Part shown: in pieces, positions 15,046 to 23,295 of the stretch
How the letters are laid out: the number at the start of each line of letters is the position of its first letter
How positions within the stretch are numbered: position 1 is the stretch's first letter
The notes under the pieces: generated by a model
Databases searched by the model: none
The model's input: the letters and a program-made list of their open reading frames with translations, nothing else
Told to the model about the DNA's origin: nothing
Assembly (NCBI GenBank): GCA_003695915.1
Contig: RFGF01000109.1
Coordinates: forward strand, 1 to 38,977
Origin: Nitrospirota bacterium
GTDB taxonomy: Bacteria; Nitrospirota; Nitrospiria; Nitrospirales; UBA8639
Reading direction: 5' to 3'
Length of the DNA: 38,977 nucleotides
Position numbers and translations under genes: made by a program

Positions 15046-15414
15046 ATGCCATCTCCACTTGCTCCCGCACTCAAAACCCGTGCCCGTTCACTCGCCGCCG
15101 CACTCCGTGAGTATGGCGTTCGCATCGTCGTAGTCGAATACGACAGATATAGCGGCCAAGACCGCAACTTCCTCAATAAAGACAACCAACGCCTCGAAGT
15201 TCCTGATGCCATCGCCAAATCGATCGAGGCCTTCTTCTACGATCTCCTCGAGAACGGCTGGCAAGACGGTGACAATTGGTTCGGCACGTTCACTTGGCGC
15301 CTCGATCAGGAACTCCTCAACCATCGACATCACGCATGCTACACCGATTACGACACAACCGACGCAACGTACAACCTATACGAATCGCACAACCATGCTG
15401 AGCTATCTCCATGA
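15046..15414 (+). CDS. DUF6878-like protein, paralogue 1
   Basis: A 122-residue acidic protein. VEYDRYSGQDR early on, IEAFFYDLLENGWQDGDNWFGTF in the middle, LNHRHHACYTDYDTT near the end. The YDGxxDxG / W(E)N.(G)xFGxFTWD / HxHxxRYIDY pattern is shared with the genes at 16567 and 16956. These match the DUF6878 layout common in plasmid and ICE regions. No function is known. It sits 23 bases after the DUF1257 gene. Confidence 0.65.
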   Translation: MPSPLAPALKTRARSLAAALREYGVRIVVVEYDRYSGQDRNFLNKDNQRLEVPDAIAKSIEAFFYDLLENGWQDGDNWFGTFTWRLDQELLNHRHHACYTDYDTTDATYNLYESHNHAELSP

Positions 15415-15451
15415 TCGGTGCTTCCGGTGCAATCATTCGAAGGTTTTCCGT

Positions 15452-15982
15452 ATGAGCGAGCCAAAACTTACAGGCTGTACTGAGTTTGAACGCATGCTTA
15501 ACTTTCCAATCGCCATAATTGCCGCAACCGCAAACCGTGTGGTCCAGGGTACACGCCGATTCCACAGCCTCGCGCACCTCATAGCACCACACGTCCCCGG
15601 CTTATCCCTTTCGTTTGTCATCCATCGCCATTTTCCGTACAGCGATCAACTTGCAATCGCTCTTGCGGAGCTCCTCGATCGCGGCATCCTCGATGTCAAG
15701 CAAGCCGCCATCGGCCCTCATGGCGAGCAGGATACGCTCTATACGCTCGCGCCACCAACTGCTACGTCATCCATCATTCTCCCGCAATCGTGCTCTACCA
15801 TTGTCCGCCTGCTCGATTGCTCCAGCACCATCGTTCTCGAAGTCGCCTCCACTCTTGCCTTTTTCCTCGCCCGCGGCAATCAGTGGGATCAAGCCGTTTC
15901 GCAAGCGATGTATCTCAAGCCTGTTAAAGCAATACCACCGATCATCAGCCAAGCCAAAACCCTTCTTCAGTTTTTTCCATGA
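15452..15982 (+). CDS. Unknown soluble protein, winged-helix-like
   Basis: A 176-residue protein. ATG 15452 is chosen; an upstream in-frame ATG at 15398 overlaps the previous gene. YSDQLAIALAELLDRGILDV followed by a beta-type segment (DTLYTLAPP) looks like a helix-turn-helix with wing, but this is weak. It separates the first DUF6878-like gene from the other two. Its end overlaps the next gene by 4 bp (ATGA). Confidence 0.5.
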   Translation: MSEPKLTGCTEFERMLNFPIAIIAATANRVVQGTRRFHSLAHLIAPHVPGLSLSFVIHRHFPYSDQLAIALAELLDRGILDVKQAAIGPHGEQDTLYTLAPPTATSSIILPQSCSTIVRLLDCSSTIVLEVASTLAFFLARGNQWDQAVSQAMYLKPVKAIPPIISQAKTLLQFFP

Positions 15983-16536
15983 CCATGAAACGCCGTGAAA
16001 ATCTAAGCTTCTGGCAATGGTTGCTCAAAGGCAGCGGTGCCAGTCCAGGCTATCAGCGCTATATCAACATCTGGATCGTGCTCCATTTTTGTGTTGGATT
16101 CGTTCTATCCAATCTTGTGCAAGCGGACTTAGTGGACGCAGCGAATGCCGTTTCGCTGCCGCTGGTAGGAATTTTTCTTGGATCATTCGCTTGGGCCAGA
16201 AATGCCCACGCACTCCTGTTAAGCAGAGAAATTGAGGAGATAGCCGATTTTCATGAAGGGGGCTTTGCGGAATACGTCTTTGTTTATCAGGGAGCTCTCT
16301 TTGCGATTTTCCTGACTTTGATCATTTGGGGGCTTGCAAGCCTTGGAGTCTTTACCCACACGTGGCCCACACCAACTCGAAGATTATCGTACAGCGCAAT
16401 CGAAGTCGTCCTCTATGCTTTATTAAGCCTCGCCTTGCGCGAATGCTGGCACATCGTGCAAGGAACGCATTGGATGCTTCTCGCGCAGCGAGAAATCAAA
16501 CGAGCAAAAAAAATACGCTCAGCTAAAACTCCCTGA
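15979..16536 (+). CDS. Integral membrane protein, unknown
   Basis: A 185-residue protein with four probable membrane helices: YINIWIVLHFCVGFVLSNL, VSLPLVGIFLGSFAWA, YQGALFAIFLTLIIWGLASL and AIEVVLYALLSLAL. The tail is basic and cytoplasmic (REIKRAKKIRSAK). It is less GC-rich than its neighbours. ATG overlaps the preceding stop. No family recognised. Confidence 0.6.
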   Translation: MTMKRRENLSFWQWLLKGSGASPGYQRYINIWIVLHFCVGFVLSNLVQADLVDAANAVSLPLVGIFLGSFAWARNAHALLLSREIEEIADFHEGGFAEYVFVYQGALFAIFLTLIIWGLASLGVFTHTWPTPTRRLSYSAIEVVLYALLSLALRECWHIVQGTHWMLLAQREIKRAKKIRSAKTP

Positions 16537-16566
16537 AGATCCAACAACACACAGGAGATTCTACCT

Positions 16567-16929
16567 ATGTCTCAATCATCTCAATCCTTTCAGGAGCGGG
16601 CCGCCACCATCAGGGCCCGCCTTCAAGAACTCGGCGTCACCTCGGTCACCGCTGAATACGACGGCTACGCCGACGAGGGCGCTATTAACGATATCGACCT
16701 CACACCTGAACCCGCGACACCCATTGAGAACACCTTCAAGGAAATACTTTATAACTTTTTCTACGATTTGCTCGAAGAACGCTTCGATGGCTGGGAAAAC
16801 AACGACGGGGCGTTTGGAGAGTTTACCTGGGATCTGCAAACCGACACGATTCGCCACGAACACAAAAGCCGATACATCGATTACGAAATATTCGAGCACA
16901 CCATCAGCTTCTCCGAGAACCAACACTAA
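16567..16929 (+). CDS. DUF6878-like protein, paralogue 2
   Basis: A 120-residue acidic protein with the clearest family pattern: VTAEYDGYADEGAINDI, FFYDLLEERFDGWENNDGAF, GEFTWDLQTD and HEHKSRYIDYE. ACAGGAGATTCTACCT precedes the ATG. It is adjacent to paralogue 3 (26 bases), suggesting duplication followed by divergence. Confidence 0.75.
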   Translation: MSQSSQSFQERAATIRARLQELGVTSVTAEYDGYADEGAINDIDLTPEPATPIENTFKEILYNFFYDLLEERFDGWENNDGAFGEFTWDLQTDTIRHEHKSRYIDYEIFEHTISFSENQH

Positions 16930-16955
16930 GCCATTCACGAACTCAGGAGACAACT

Positions 16956-17315
16956 ATGCTCATCCTCACGACCGATATAAAAACCCTTGCCGAACCTCTG
17001 TGCAACGAATTGCGCCATCTTAACATCACTCTCGTCCGCGTCCGTTACGATGGCTCGGACTACGACGGCGACATCAAAACGCTGCAACTCTTCGACTATG
17101 AGAACATCGACATCTCAGACTTGAGTCCCCATGGAATCATACGTCAAACCTCAACCCTCTTTCTCGATATCCTTCATGAATACGATCCATTATGGGATGC
17201 CGAAGAAGGTTCCTTTGGTTCGTTCGATTGGGATCTCCTTCAGCGCACCCTGCACCACGAACACAACAAACGGTATATCGATCACACGACAGACGATTGC
17301 GATATCGAATTCTGA
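16956..17315 (+). CDS. DUF6878-like protein, paralogue 3
   Basis: A 119-residue protein. VRVRYDGSDYDGDIKTLQLF, then AEEGSFGSFDWDLLQRTLHH and EHNKRYIDHT keep the same framework as the other two copies. An extra segment around residues 45-60 (YENIDISDLSPHG) marks the divergence. AGGAGACAACT is the ribosome binding site. Confidence 0.7.
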   Translation: MLILTTDIKTLAEPLCNELRHLNITLVRVRYDGSDYDGDIKTLQLFDYENIDISDLSPHGIIRQTSTLFLDILHEYDPLWDAEEGSFGSFDWDLLQRTLHHEHNKRYIDHTTDDCDIEF

Positions 17316-17326
17316 GGGGTATCGCC

Positions 17327-17686
17327 ATGCACGCGCTCTATCACGCCAAACGCTCCGCCGCCAAATGGGGCGGTGTTGCGGAAGACTATCTTCCAATCCA
17401 CGAATGGCTCGATGCCACCAAAGAACTCTTTCCCGATTGCCGGCATCGTGCCCTTCGCCATCACTCGCACGGGATCTTCGAGGCTGAACGCCTCTTCGGC
17501 CGCTCCATCACAACCAGCACCGGCAAGCTGGTGCCCGTCCGTGAAATCGCAGAACTCCACATCAAAGAAGACTGCGGCGGATTTATTCCGTCCGTTTCCG
17601 ATTGGCTCAGCCAGATGCGGATCCAGGTCTGGATGAACCGTGGCTATCGCGAGCTAATCAAGCCAACCGAGGAGGTCTCACCATGA
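17327..17686 (+). CDS. DUF6915-like protein
   Basis: A 119-residue protein starting MHALYHAKRSAAKWGGVAED, with LFPDCRHRALRHHSHGIFEA, RLFGRSITTS and VREIAELHIKEDCGGFIPSV. This is the DUF6915 pattern, with several His residues that could bind a metal. A common passenger of plasmid and ICE blocks beside DUF6878, as here. Stop overlaps the next start (ATGA). Confidence 0.75.
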   Translation: MHALYHAKRSAAKWGGVAEDYLPIHEWLDATKELFPDCRHRALRHHSHGIFEAERLFGRSITTSTGKLVPVREIAELHIKEDCGGFIPSVSDWLSQMRIQVWMNRGYRELIKPTEEVSP

Positions 17687-17934
17687 AATGGGAAGCGGTA
17701 AACAGCAACCAAGGCTGGTCTGTACGAGGCGAATGGCCAGGCATCTCACCCAGATATCTCGCCCAACTCATCCCCGACGAGATGGTTGCCAAACTGATGG
17801 CCGATGCACCGGCCATGCTCGAACTGCTTCGCGATATTCGGCCTTTTCTCACTCCATTGCCAGAAGCCGAAGGCCTCTGCCGACGGATCGATCGGCATCT
17901 CACACGCTTCAATGTCCGCGAGCTTCAATCATGA
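17683..17934 (+). CDS. Small unknown protein
   Basis: 83 residues. GGAGG lies 7 bases before the ATG, and 4-bp ATGA overlaps occur at both ends of the gene, so it is translationally coupled in a chain. Tryptophans sit in the first third, and DEMVAKLMADAPAMLELLRD forms a helix resembling the ends of many phage proteins of unknown role. Confidence 0.6.
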   Translation: MKWEAVNSNQGWSVRGEWPGISPRYLAQLIPDEMVAKLMADAPAMLELLRDIRPFLTPLPEAEGLCRRIDRHLTRFNVRELQS

Positions 17935-18149
17935 AACGCTATCGCATCACCGCCACGTTCAACCAATCCAAAATCCCCTATCGCCTCCAAAAAATCACCG
18001 TTTCCGCCTCGAGCTTACCCGGTGCCGTGGCGCGCGGATTGCGGGAAATACTGCGCCGAAAAGGTGTCGCACGCATCCGCCATCGCCACATAGAGTTGAG
18101 CGTCTATGTCTTCCACGACACCCCGCCAGACCACTCATCGTCCGATTAA
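17931..18149 (+). CDS. Small basic unknown protein
   Basis: 72 residues, strongly basic. KRYRITATFNQSKIPYRLQK, then GAVARGLREILRRKGVARIR and HIELSVYVFHD: a beta-alpha-beta pattern compatible with a small nucleic-acid-binding or ribosome-like fold. Start overlaps the upstream stop (ATGA). Confidence 0.55.
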   Translation: MKRYRITATFNQSKIPYRLQKITVSASSLPGAVARGLREILRRKGVARIRHRHIELSVYVFHDTPPDHSSSD

Positions 18150-18167
18150 CACCAAGGATGTATCGCT

Positions 18168-18506
18168 ATGTTTTTGTGCGATTTTTGTGCATGCCATCCT
18201 CCGTCTTGGACTTATCCTTGTACTGATTTTGAATCGCCGGAAATGAGCTTTTCTGTTTCGAAGGGCAACTGGGCAGCCTGCAACGACTGTTACCAGCTCA
18301 TCGAGGCCCGCGATACCCACGCACTCATCCAGCGCTCTGCCACCGCTTTTCTCTCTCGAACAGCGGAAGTCCTTCCTCAAGAACATTTGCCCTCACTCGA
18401 ACATATTTGCGAATATCTCGAAAAACTCTATACCGAATTCGAGCGCCATCGGACCGGCGATCCGCACCCCTTTGATCAAGAACACACCGCCAGCCATGCG
18501 CCGTAA
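18168..18506 (+). CDS. Zinc-site protein, copy 1
   Basis: A 112-residue protein with CDFC at residues 4-7 and ACNDC at 37-41, the likely four zinc ligands. YPCTDF lies between and RHRTGDPHPF near the end. The gene at 19002 shares CDFC, the YPC..F motif, the LACNVC pair and EHRTGPAKPF. It ends 11 bases inside the RadC gene. The family occurs on plasmids and ICEs without an assigned role. Confidence 0.65.
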   Translation: MFLCDFCACHPPSWTYPCTDFESPEMSFSVSKGNWAACNDCYQLIEARDTHALIQRSATAFLSRTAEVLPQEHLPSLEHICEYLEKLYTEFERHRTGDPHPFDQEHTASHAP

Positions 18507-19005
18507 CCTTTTGTCCTTCCTCCTCCGTTCCCATCAGTTTCAACCGTCTTCATCGGGCGAATGGCTTGCCGGTCCTTGGATCACTGTCCACATCAATATT
18601 GAAGAAACTACGGCGACTTTCCCACGTCCACCGCTCGATACACCGAATGCGTTGTATCGATACACTCAGCCGTTGCTGGCCAATCAAGACCGCGAATATA
18701 TGCTGCTCGTCCCACTCGATGCCCGGTATCTTCCCCTGGGCATCCATCTTCTTAGCATCGGAACCGTTAACTATGTTCCGGCTCACCCCCGGGAGGCCTT
18801 CAAGGTCTTGATCAACACCAATGCCGAAACCTATGCTCTCATTCACAATCATCCTCACGGCGATCCACTTCCCAGCCAGGAAGATTGGACATTCACCGAG
18901 CGGTTCATCGACATTTCGCGGCTCATGGAAATCCCCTTGAGCGAGCACCTCGTCGTCGGCCACAATACGTATTACTCTTTCGCCAAAGAGAGCGGACTGT
19001 TTTGA
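18496..19005 (+). CDS. radC: Short RadC-family (JAB/MPN) protein, copy 1
   Basis: A 169-residue MPN-fold protein. The metal site reads ALIHNHPHGDPLPSQEDW (HxH...S..D), preceded by LVPLDARYLPLGIHLLSIG and HPREAFKVL. It lacks the N-terminal helix-hairpin-helix of chromosomal RadC, as usual for the element-borne form. The biochemical function of RadC is still unsettled. It is sandwiched between two zinc-site paralogues with overlaps at both ends, so the three are a unit. Confidence 0.85.
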   Translation: MRRNLLSFLLRSHQFQPSSSGEWLAGPWITVHINIEETTATFPRPPLDTPNALYRYTQPLLANQDREYMLLVPLDARYLPLGIHLLSIGTVNYVPAHPREAFKVLINTNAETYALIHNHPHGDPLPSQEDWTFTERFIDISRLMEIPLSEHLVVGHNTYYSFAKESGLF

Positions 19006-19352
19006 AACACCACGAGCTCGTGTGCGACTTCTGCGACGATCCTACACCAACCTGGGAATATCCCTGCGCGCCCTTCCCAAATCCGCTTATGCAGATAGCA
19101 GCCGACACATCGGGGAGGCTTCTTGCCTGCAACGTCTGCCACCGCATGATCACCAACAACCAATGGGATCTTCTCATCGAGCGTTCGCTTACCAACCATA
19201 TTGCCACCTGCTCATCACTCTATCCCATCGACGATCCCGAAGAACTGAGTTTCCACGAAGCCCGCATTCGAATGGACTTGCGAAGCTTCTTCGCCACATT
19301 CCAAGAACACCGCACTGGTCCTGCTAAACCGTTTAATTTTCCGACGAATTAA
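19002..19352 (+). CDS. Zinc-site protein, copy 2
   Basis: A 116-residue paralogue of the gene at 18168. The TTG at 19002 overlaps the RadC stop (TTGA). CDFC at 9-12 and ACNVC near 42-46 form the probable zinc site, with YPCAPFPNPLM between and FQEHRTGPAKPF at the end. Start codon chosen for the overlap and because it yields the same N-terminal length as copy 1. Confidence 0.65.
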   Translation: MKHHELVCDFCDDPTPTWEYPCAPFPNPLMQIAADTSGRLLACNVCHRMITNNQWDLLIERSLTNHIATCSSLYPIDDPEELSFHEARIRMDLRSFFATFQEHRTGPAKPFNFPTN

Positions 19353-19355
19353 GCG

Positions 19356-19622
19356 ATGACCGCCTCCATCCGTTTGGGCACGCTGGTCGTTGCCAAGCGA
19401 CCGACAGCCATCTGCCAAATTTAAATTGGAGAAATTGGCGTCTGTTATGAAATCTATCGCCGTCCTTCCGGCGAGAATGGGTACTCTTTCATCTTCGAGC
19501 GCGGCGGGTACGATGGCTTCACTGTGAAGGAAGTCCAGCGTTTTCTCAGCGTCAGCCGCCAAATCGACCCGACCATCGCCACCTATCGTTTCTCCACCGT
19601 CCTCGCACTCGAGCGAGATTAA
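19356..19622 (+). pseudogene. Small conserved protein with an in-frame TAA at codon 23
   Basis: ATG at 19356 reads MTASIRLGTLVVAKRPTAIC, then QI, a TAA (19422-19424), then IGEIGVCYEIYRRPSGENGY and SFIFERGGYDGFTVKEV through to the stop at 19622, all in one frame. The product resembles ~90-residue proteins with GERGVCYE..Y and SFIFE.GRYDGF motifs. The stop sits in ATTTAAATT; removing six bases (TAAATT) restores a clean family sequence. Either a recent slippage insertion or readthrough. Confidence 0.6.
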
Positions 19623-19757
19623 CCGATCCGGGCTCTTCCGCCGAGCCTTCTCCACGCCGGTTTTTCTTCCCGCATCCAGCCGTCTTGCCTCCGATCCCCG
19701 CTGATCGAGGCAGCCGGCGAAAATGTTGTGTTGCCTTGCATCAAGGAGTGATCCGCC

Positions 19758-20165
19758 ATGTCTTCTGCGCCCCATCGCCCCCTTTCCTTCGACGAACGCC
19801 AAGCCTTCGAGCGCGCCTACCAATTCAAGCCGCCAAGCCCGCATTGGGGCGAGCGCGCCAGGCTGATCTATGAAAAAACCTTAGAGGTCCGCAGGCTCCC
19901 TGCCGACTACTTTACCGCTTCACCGCCCGAGCCCGATTCTGGATCTGTTCGCTATCGGCTCTGGCACGTGATCGTCACCGATCCGCTCCATGCCTGTTCG
20001 CTCCTTTTCCCCGAGCGGATGTCGGCCATCCAGGTTCGCAATGCCATCCGCCGACTTTTTCCTCACCGCTCGTTTTCGTATCACCCGGGCACATCAATGG
20101 TTCCGATCTTTGACGACGCCCCACCCCGATCCGGGCCTTCGGCAGGGCAATCAGCAACCTCGTGA
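19758..20165 (+). CDS. Unknown protein
   Basis: A 135-residue soluble protein, ATG preceded by AAGGAGTGATCC. RLWHVIVTDPLHACSLLFPE looks like a short alpha/beta segment, and the last 25 residues are low-complexity. No family recognised. It lies between the interrupted small gene and a secreted protein. Confidence 0.5.
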   Translation: MSSAPHRPLSFDERQAFERAYQFKPPSPHWGERARLIYEKTLEVRRLPADYFTASPPEPDSGSVRYRLWHVIVTDPLHACSLLFPERMSAIQVRNAIRRLFPHRSFSYHPGTSMVPIFDDAPPRSGPSAGQSATS

Positions 20166-20198
20166 TTCTCTAATCGAAGAAGAAAAAGGAGGTGCACC

Positions 20199-20576
20199 AT
20201 GTTCCGCATGTTCGCTGCTGCCACGCTCTTGAGTGCTCTGCTTCTCGCTCTTTTCACTCCTCCTGCACAGGCCGATCCGCTGGTCGTCTCTTCCAAGACC
20301 TATAGGAGCCACGCCAGCGTGAGCGGCACCGGCGATGGATATACTAGATGTATGCAGGCGCTGCAGCTGGCCAAATCGCTTCTTCCCGAGCCCAAGCCTT
20401 TCCAGCGTGCCGCTTACCGGATCGTGTCGCTCGACGAACGTGCCGACATCCGGCGCTGCACGGCTGAAGTCGAAGTAACCATTACCTTTCGATTCCCTTC
20501 AAAAAGACCTTCGCACCCGTCTGTTACGTCGCCGTCGTTTCGTCTTCCACCGGAAACATCGCTACTTCAGCGATAG
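20199..20576 (+). CDS. Secreted hypothetical protein
   Basis: A 125-residue precursor with a clear signal peptide (AAATLLSALLLALFTPPAQA). The mature part contains a cysteine pair (C51 and C88 approximately) that may form a disulphide, followed by a beta-type segment (CTAEVEVTITFRFPS). AAAAAGGAGGTG is a strong ribosome binding site. Unknown family; a periplasmic role is likely. Confidence 0.55.
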   Translation: MFRMFAAATLLSALLLALFTPPAQADPLVVSSKTYRSHASVSGTGDGYTRCMQALQLAKSLLPEPKPFQRAAYRIVSLDERADIRRCTAEVEVTITFRFPSKRPSHPSVTSPSFRLPPETSLLQR

Positions 20577-20657
20577 CGTTTCCGATACCAACGTTCGCCG
20601 GAGGTATTTCCGCCACACATCACCACCCATCTCTCAATTGAAGAAAGGGATTTCGCT

Positions 20658-21086
20658 ATGACCGACCGTACCGCTCCCAACACCACTCCCGCTCAAGCTG
20701 CTCCATCGGCGCCGACCGCTAACAGTCATTCGGCGTCCGACAGCCCGCAGTTCATCAACAAAGTTCAGATCACCGGCCATCTCGGCCGGTATCCGGAACT
20801 GCGCTATACACCCAACGGCAAGCCTGTGATCTCGTTTTCGATTGCCCATACGGAGCGCTGGAACGATGCCAACGATGTCAAGCGCCAGCGCACGCATTGG
20901 TTTACGGTCGTCGCCTACGGAGACAAGGCCGAACAATGGGCTAGCGATCTCAATACAGGCGATTATGTGCGCATCGACGGCGCGCTCTCCTATCGGGAAT
21001 GGGAACAGGAAGACGGGAGAAAGCGGAGCGTTGTCGAGATCAAAGCGTGGGATCTAGAAATCCTGCGCAAAAAACAGGCAAAATAA
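20658..21086 (+). CDS. ssb: Single-stranded DNA-binding protein, copy 1
   Basis: A 142-residue SSB with an OB-fold from about residue 32: NKVQITGHLGRYPELRYTPN, SFSIAHTERW, RTHWFTVVAYGDKAEQ and GDYVRIDGALSYREWEQEDG. It coats single-stranded DNA during replication or conjugative transfer. The acidic C-terminal tip of chromosomal SSBs is missing (it ends LRKKQAK), and there is an added Ala/Thr/Pro-rich N-terminal arm of ~30 residues. So it probably does not recruit the usual SSB partners. Confidence 0.92.
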   Translation: MTDRTAPNTTPAQAAPSAPTANSHSASDSPQFINKVQITGHLGRYPELRYTPNGKPVISFSIAHTERWNDANDVKRQRTHWFTVVAYGDKAEQWASDLNTGDYVRIDGALSYREWEQEDGRKRSVVEIKAWDLEILRKKQAK

Positions 21087-21093
21087 GCGCGCG

Positions 21094-21798
21094 ATGAACA
21101 ACCTCCTCCATGCCGAAACGCTCGAGCAGATTTTTACGAGCGATCCACCGGCGCGCGTGACGGCATTTCTCAACGAGCGCTGGAATGGGGAATGCAACTT
21201 CCCCAATTGGGAGCGTGAGTCAGGTTCCCGGCTCTTTGCGCTCGGGCTCTACTATTTTCATCGCCGCCACCCCGACGCCGAGATCACCGCCATCGCGATC
21301 GCCGCTCAAATGTTGGCCCAGATGGCCGTCTTTCCAGTCTTTGGGTTCGGCGTCGAGGCTTACCCGCTCTACGAGCAGGCGCAGACCTGGATCATCGCTT
21401 TTGCCGGCGGCGTTCCGCCGCCACCTGGCGGGATCGTCGGTCGGACGCCACCGATGAATCCAGAAGGCACCTATTCTCTTCCTGGAGGCTCCGAGGCCTT
21501 TACTCGAGCCGCCGTCGAGGTGACGGAGGCGTTGATCTTCGACAGCGAAGCCGCGGCCGAACGCATCATCCACCGCTACCTCGCCGAGCATTGCGACGAG
21601 CTCGGCGAACGGGCTCAGCTTATCTTCAATCGAATTCGGCGCTCACATCTCGGCACACCATCGCCCTGTTGCCAGGATTGCGCGCAACCGCTAGGAGAGG
21701 TGTTCTATACCCAGCGCCTCACCGGTCTCAAGATTTGCGAAGCCTGCTTCCGGCGGCGTGAGGCCCAAGGCGCTTTTTGCGAAGAAGAAGCATCATGA
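21094..21798 (+). CDS. Unknown protein with C-terminal zinc ribbon
   Basis: A 234-residue protein. A helical N-terminal domain is followed by a Pro/Gly-rich linker (GGVPPPPGGIVGRTPP) and a C-terminal four-cysteine site: CCQDC and, about 30 residues later, CEAC. It starts 7 bases after ssb and overlaps the next ORF (ATGA). No family recognised. A nucleic-acid role is possible from the zinc ribbon and the ssb neighbour. Confidence 0.6.
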   Translation: MNNLLHAETLEQIFTSDPPARVTAFLNERWNGECNFPNWERESGSRLFALGLYYFHRRHPDAEITAIAIAAQMLAQMAVFPVFGFGVEAYPLYEQAQTWIIAFAGGVPPPPGGIVGRTPPMNPEGTYSLPGGSEAFTRAAVEVTEALIFDSEAAAERIIHRYLAEHCDELGERAQLIFNRIRRSHLGTPSPCCQDCAQPLGEVFYTQRLTGLKICEACFRRREAQGAFCEEEAS

Positions 21799-22451
21799 CG
21801 CCAACGCCACTCCAACTCCTTTCGCGCTCGCTCGGCGGTCCCGACACACTCGACCGCCCGACATTGCTTCAGTTTCTCGATCCGTGAGCCCAACGCCGCG
21901 ATCGCACCGGAGACCTGGTGCGCTATCTGCTGGCTGCCACCGAGAACGCTCCGCCTCCCCGCGGATTTTTCGGCGGACGGGGCTCGCTCAAGCATCTCCT
22001 CTGGTGGCTCCGTGACCATGCGGGAGAAATGTATGTGCCGGCCGTCCAGGCAGCACTGAGCATGGCGCTCGAGCATCCGGATATCCCGCTTTCCGCCTTG
22101 ACCGCGCATGCGCTGGATCATCCGCTCCTCGGTGTGTTCGCCTCAACCTCCCTGGCAAGCCCGCCGGCACACGATCTGGCCGACAAGCTCCTCTTCGAGG
22201 AGTTGCCTAAAGGCCGAACTGCGTGGAATTTTTCCACGACCAATCTCGCCAAAGTCGCCTTTCGCAGCGGTGCCCGGTTTTACGCGGCAATCAGCGCCCA
22301 GGGCGGCTGTCTCATGGGTGCCCGTGGCGTACTGATCGAGGCGTTTCCATTGCCTCCCACCTGGGTGCAACCCTATCCCAACCTCGTTGTGTTTAAAGAG
22401 CCCGGTACCGCTGAGCACGAAGCGACCATTCGCCGGTACCTGGCGCACTGA
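21795..22451 (+). pseudogene. Unknown gene with an in-frame TGA at codon 31
   Basis: ATG at 21795 overlaps the previous stop and reads MTPTPLQLLSRSLGGPDTLD then RPTLLQFLDP, TGA (21885-21887), then AQRRDRTGDLVRYLLAATEN and on to 22451 in the same frame. The alternative is a later start (GTG 21918) giving 177 residues. The upstream part has sensible composition and the usual ATGA coupling, so CGA to TGA mutation is the simplest reading. The body ends with LIEAFPLPPTWVQPYPNLVV. Function unknown. Confidence 0.55.
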
Positions 22452-22507
22452 ACGAATCTGTTCCCCCCTCTGACCCGTTTTCTTCTTCTCTGGCCTGGAG
22501 GACCACG

Positions 22508-23014
22508 ATGTCTGCCGTATCCGCTCCGATCCGTACACCTGTTCGCCGACCGTCGGGCGAGGGTCTTGCTCCCTACGCGTGGGTTGAGGGACCCTTGATC
22601 ACCCTGCACGTCGCCTATCATGGCACGCTTCAGGATTCACCGATCCGCTCGTCTCGCGATGCGGCATCCTATGTTGAACCCTATCTTCTGCAGAGCGATC
22701 GCGAGCTCATGCTGATGGTGCCGTTAAACACGCGGCACAAGCCGCTCGGCGTACACGTCGTCAGCATCGGCTCGCTTTCGCAGAGCATCGTCCATCCCCG
22801 GGAGGTCTTCAAGGCGGCTATCTGCGTCAATGCCGCCGCGATCATCCTGGCGCACAACCATCCAGGCGGCGATCCTGAGCCCAGCGACGAGGACAAAACG
22901 CTCACACAACGACTCCAGAGCGCCGGCGGGATTCTGGGAATCCGCCTCCTCGACCATCTCATTCTGGTCGATAGCGGACGCTGGTTTAGCTTTGCCGATC
23001 AGGGGCTGCTTTGA
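22508..23014 (+). CDS. radC: Short RadC-family (JAB/MPN) protein, copy 2
   Basis: A 168-residue protein with TGGAGG before the ATG. MPN metal site ILAHNHPGGDPEPSDED, preceded by LMVPLNTRHKPLGVHVVSIG and HPREVFKAAI and followed by LDHLILV. It is closer to the canonical RadC consensus than copy 1 (HNHPGGD versus HNHPHGD). Two diverged copies 4 kb apart suggest separate roles or separate acquisition. Confidence 0.9.
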   Translation: MSAVSAPIRTPVRRPSGEGLAPYAWVEGPLITLHVAYHGTLQDSPIRSSRDAASYVEPYLLQSDRELMLMVPLNTRHKPLGVHVVSIGSLSQSIVHPREVFKAAICVNAAAIILAHNHPGGDPEPSDEDKTLTQRLQSAGGILGIRLLDHLILVDSGRWFSFADQGLL

Positions 23015-23063
23015 TCGACGAAAGACCTGCGATCCCGTATTTATTTGATAAGTAGGAGGACCA

Positions 23064-23291
23064 ATGCCATCCGCTCAAGTTCTGAAAGCCAAAAAACATC
23101 ATCGCCACGGAGATCCGATCGATGCGCCCGTGCCGCCGCGCTATGCAAGCAAGCCCGAGCGATGCGAACACTGCGGAAGCCGGGCTTTGATCGAGCAACG
23201 CGAATCTTGCATGGATGCGGTTTCTATTGCGTATCTTGCAGCTTGGAAGTGTGTTCTCTGCTCGCATTTCCACTGGATGCTCGATTGGTGA
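23064..23291 (+). CDS. Small zinc-ribbon protein
   Basis: 75 residues: a basic N-terminus (LKAKKHHRHG), then CEHC and CVLC about 30 residues apart, the ligands of a zinc ribbon. AGGAGG precedes the ATG. The next gene starts 5 bases after the stop. Unknown function. Confidence 0.6.
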   Translation: MPSAQVLKAKKHHRHGDPIDAPVPPRYASKPERCEHCGSRALIEQRESCMDAVSIAYLAAWKCVLCSHFHWMLDW

Positions 23292-23295
23292 CGCA

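Noticed and set aside
18496-19005. Ubiquitin-pathway deubiquitinase (JAB domain) with E1/E2 partners
   Set aside because: Wording fits RadC, and no ThiF/E1 or E2-like gene is present in the window.
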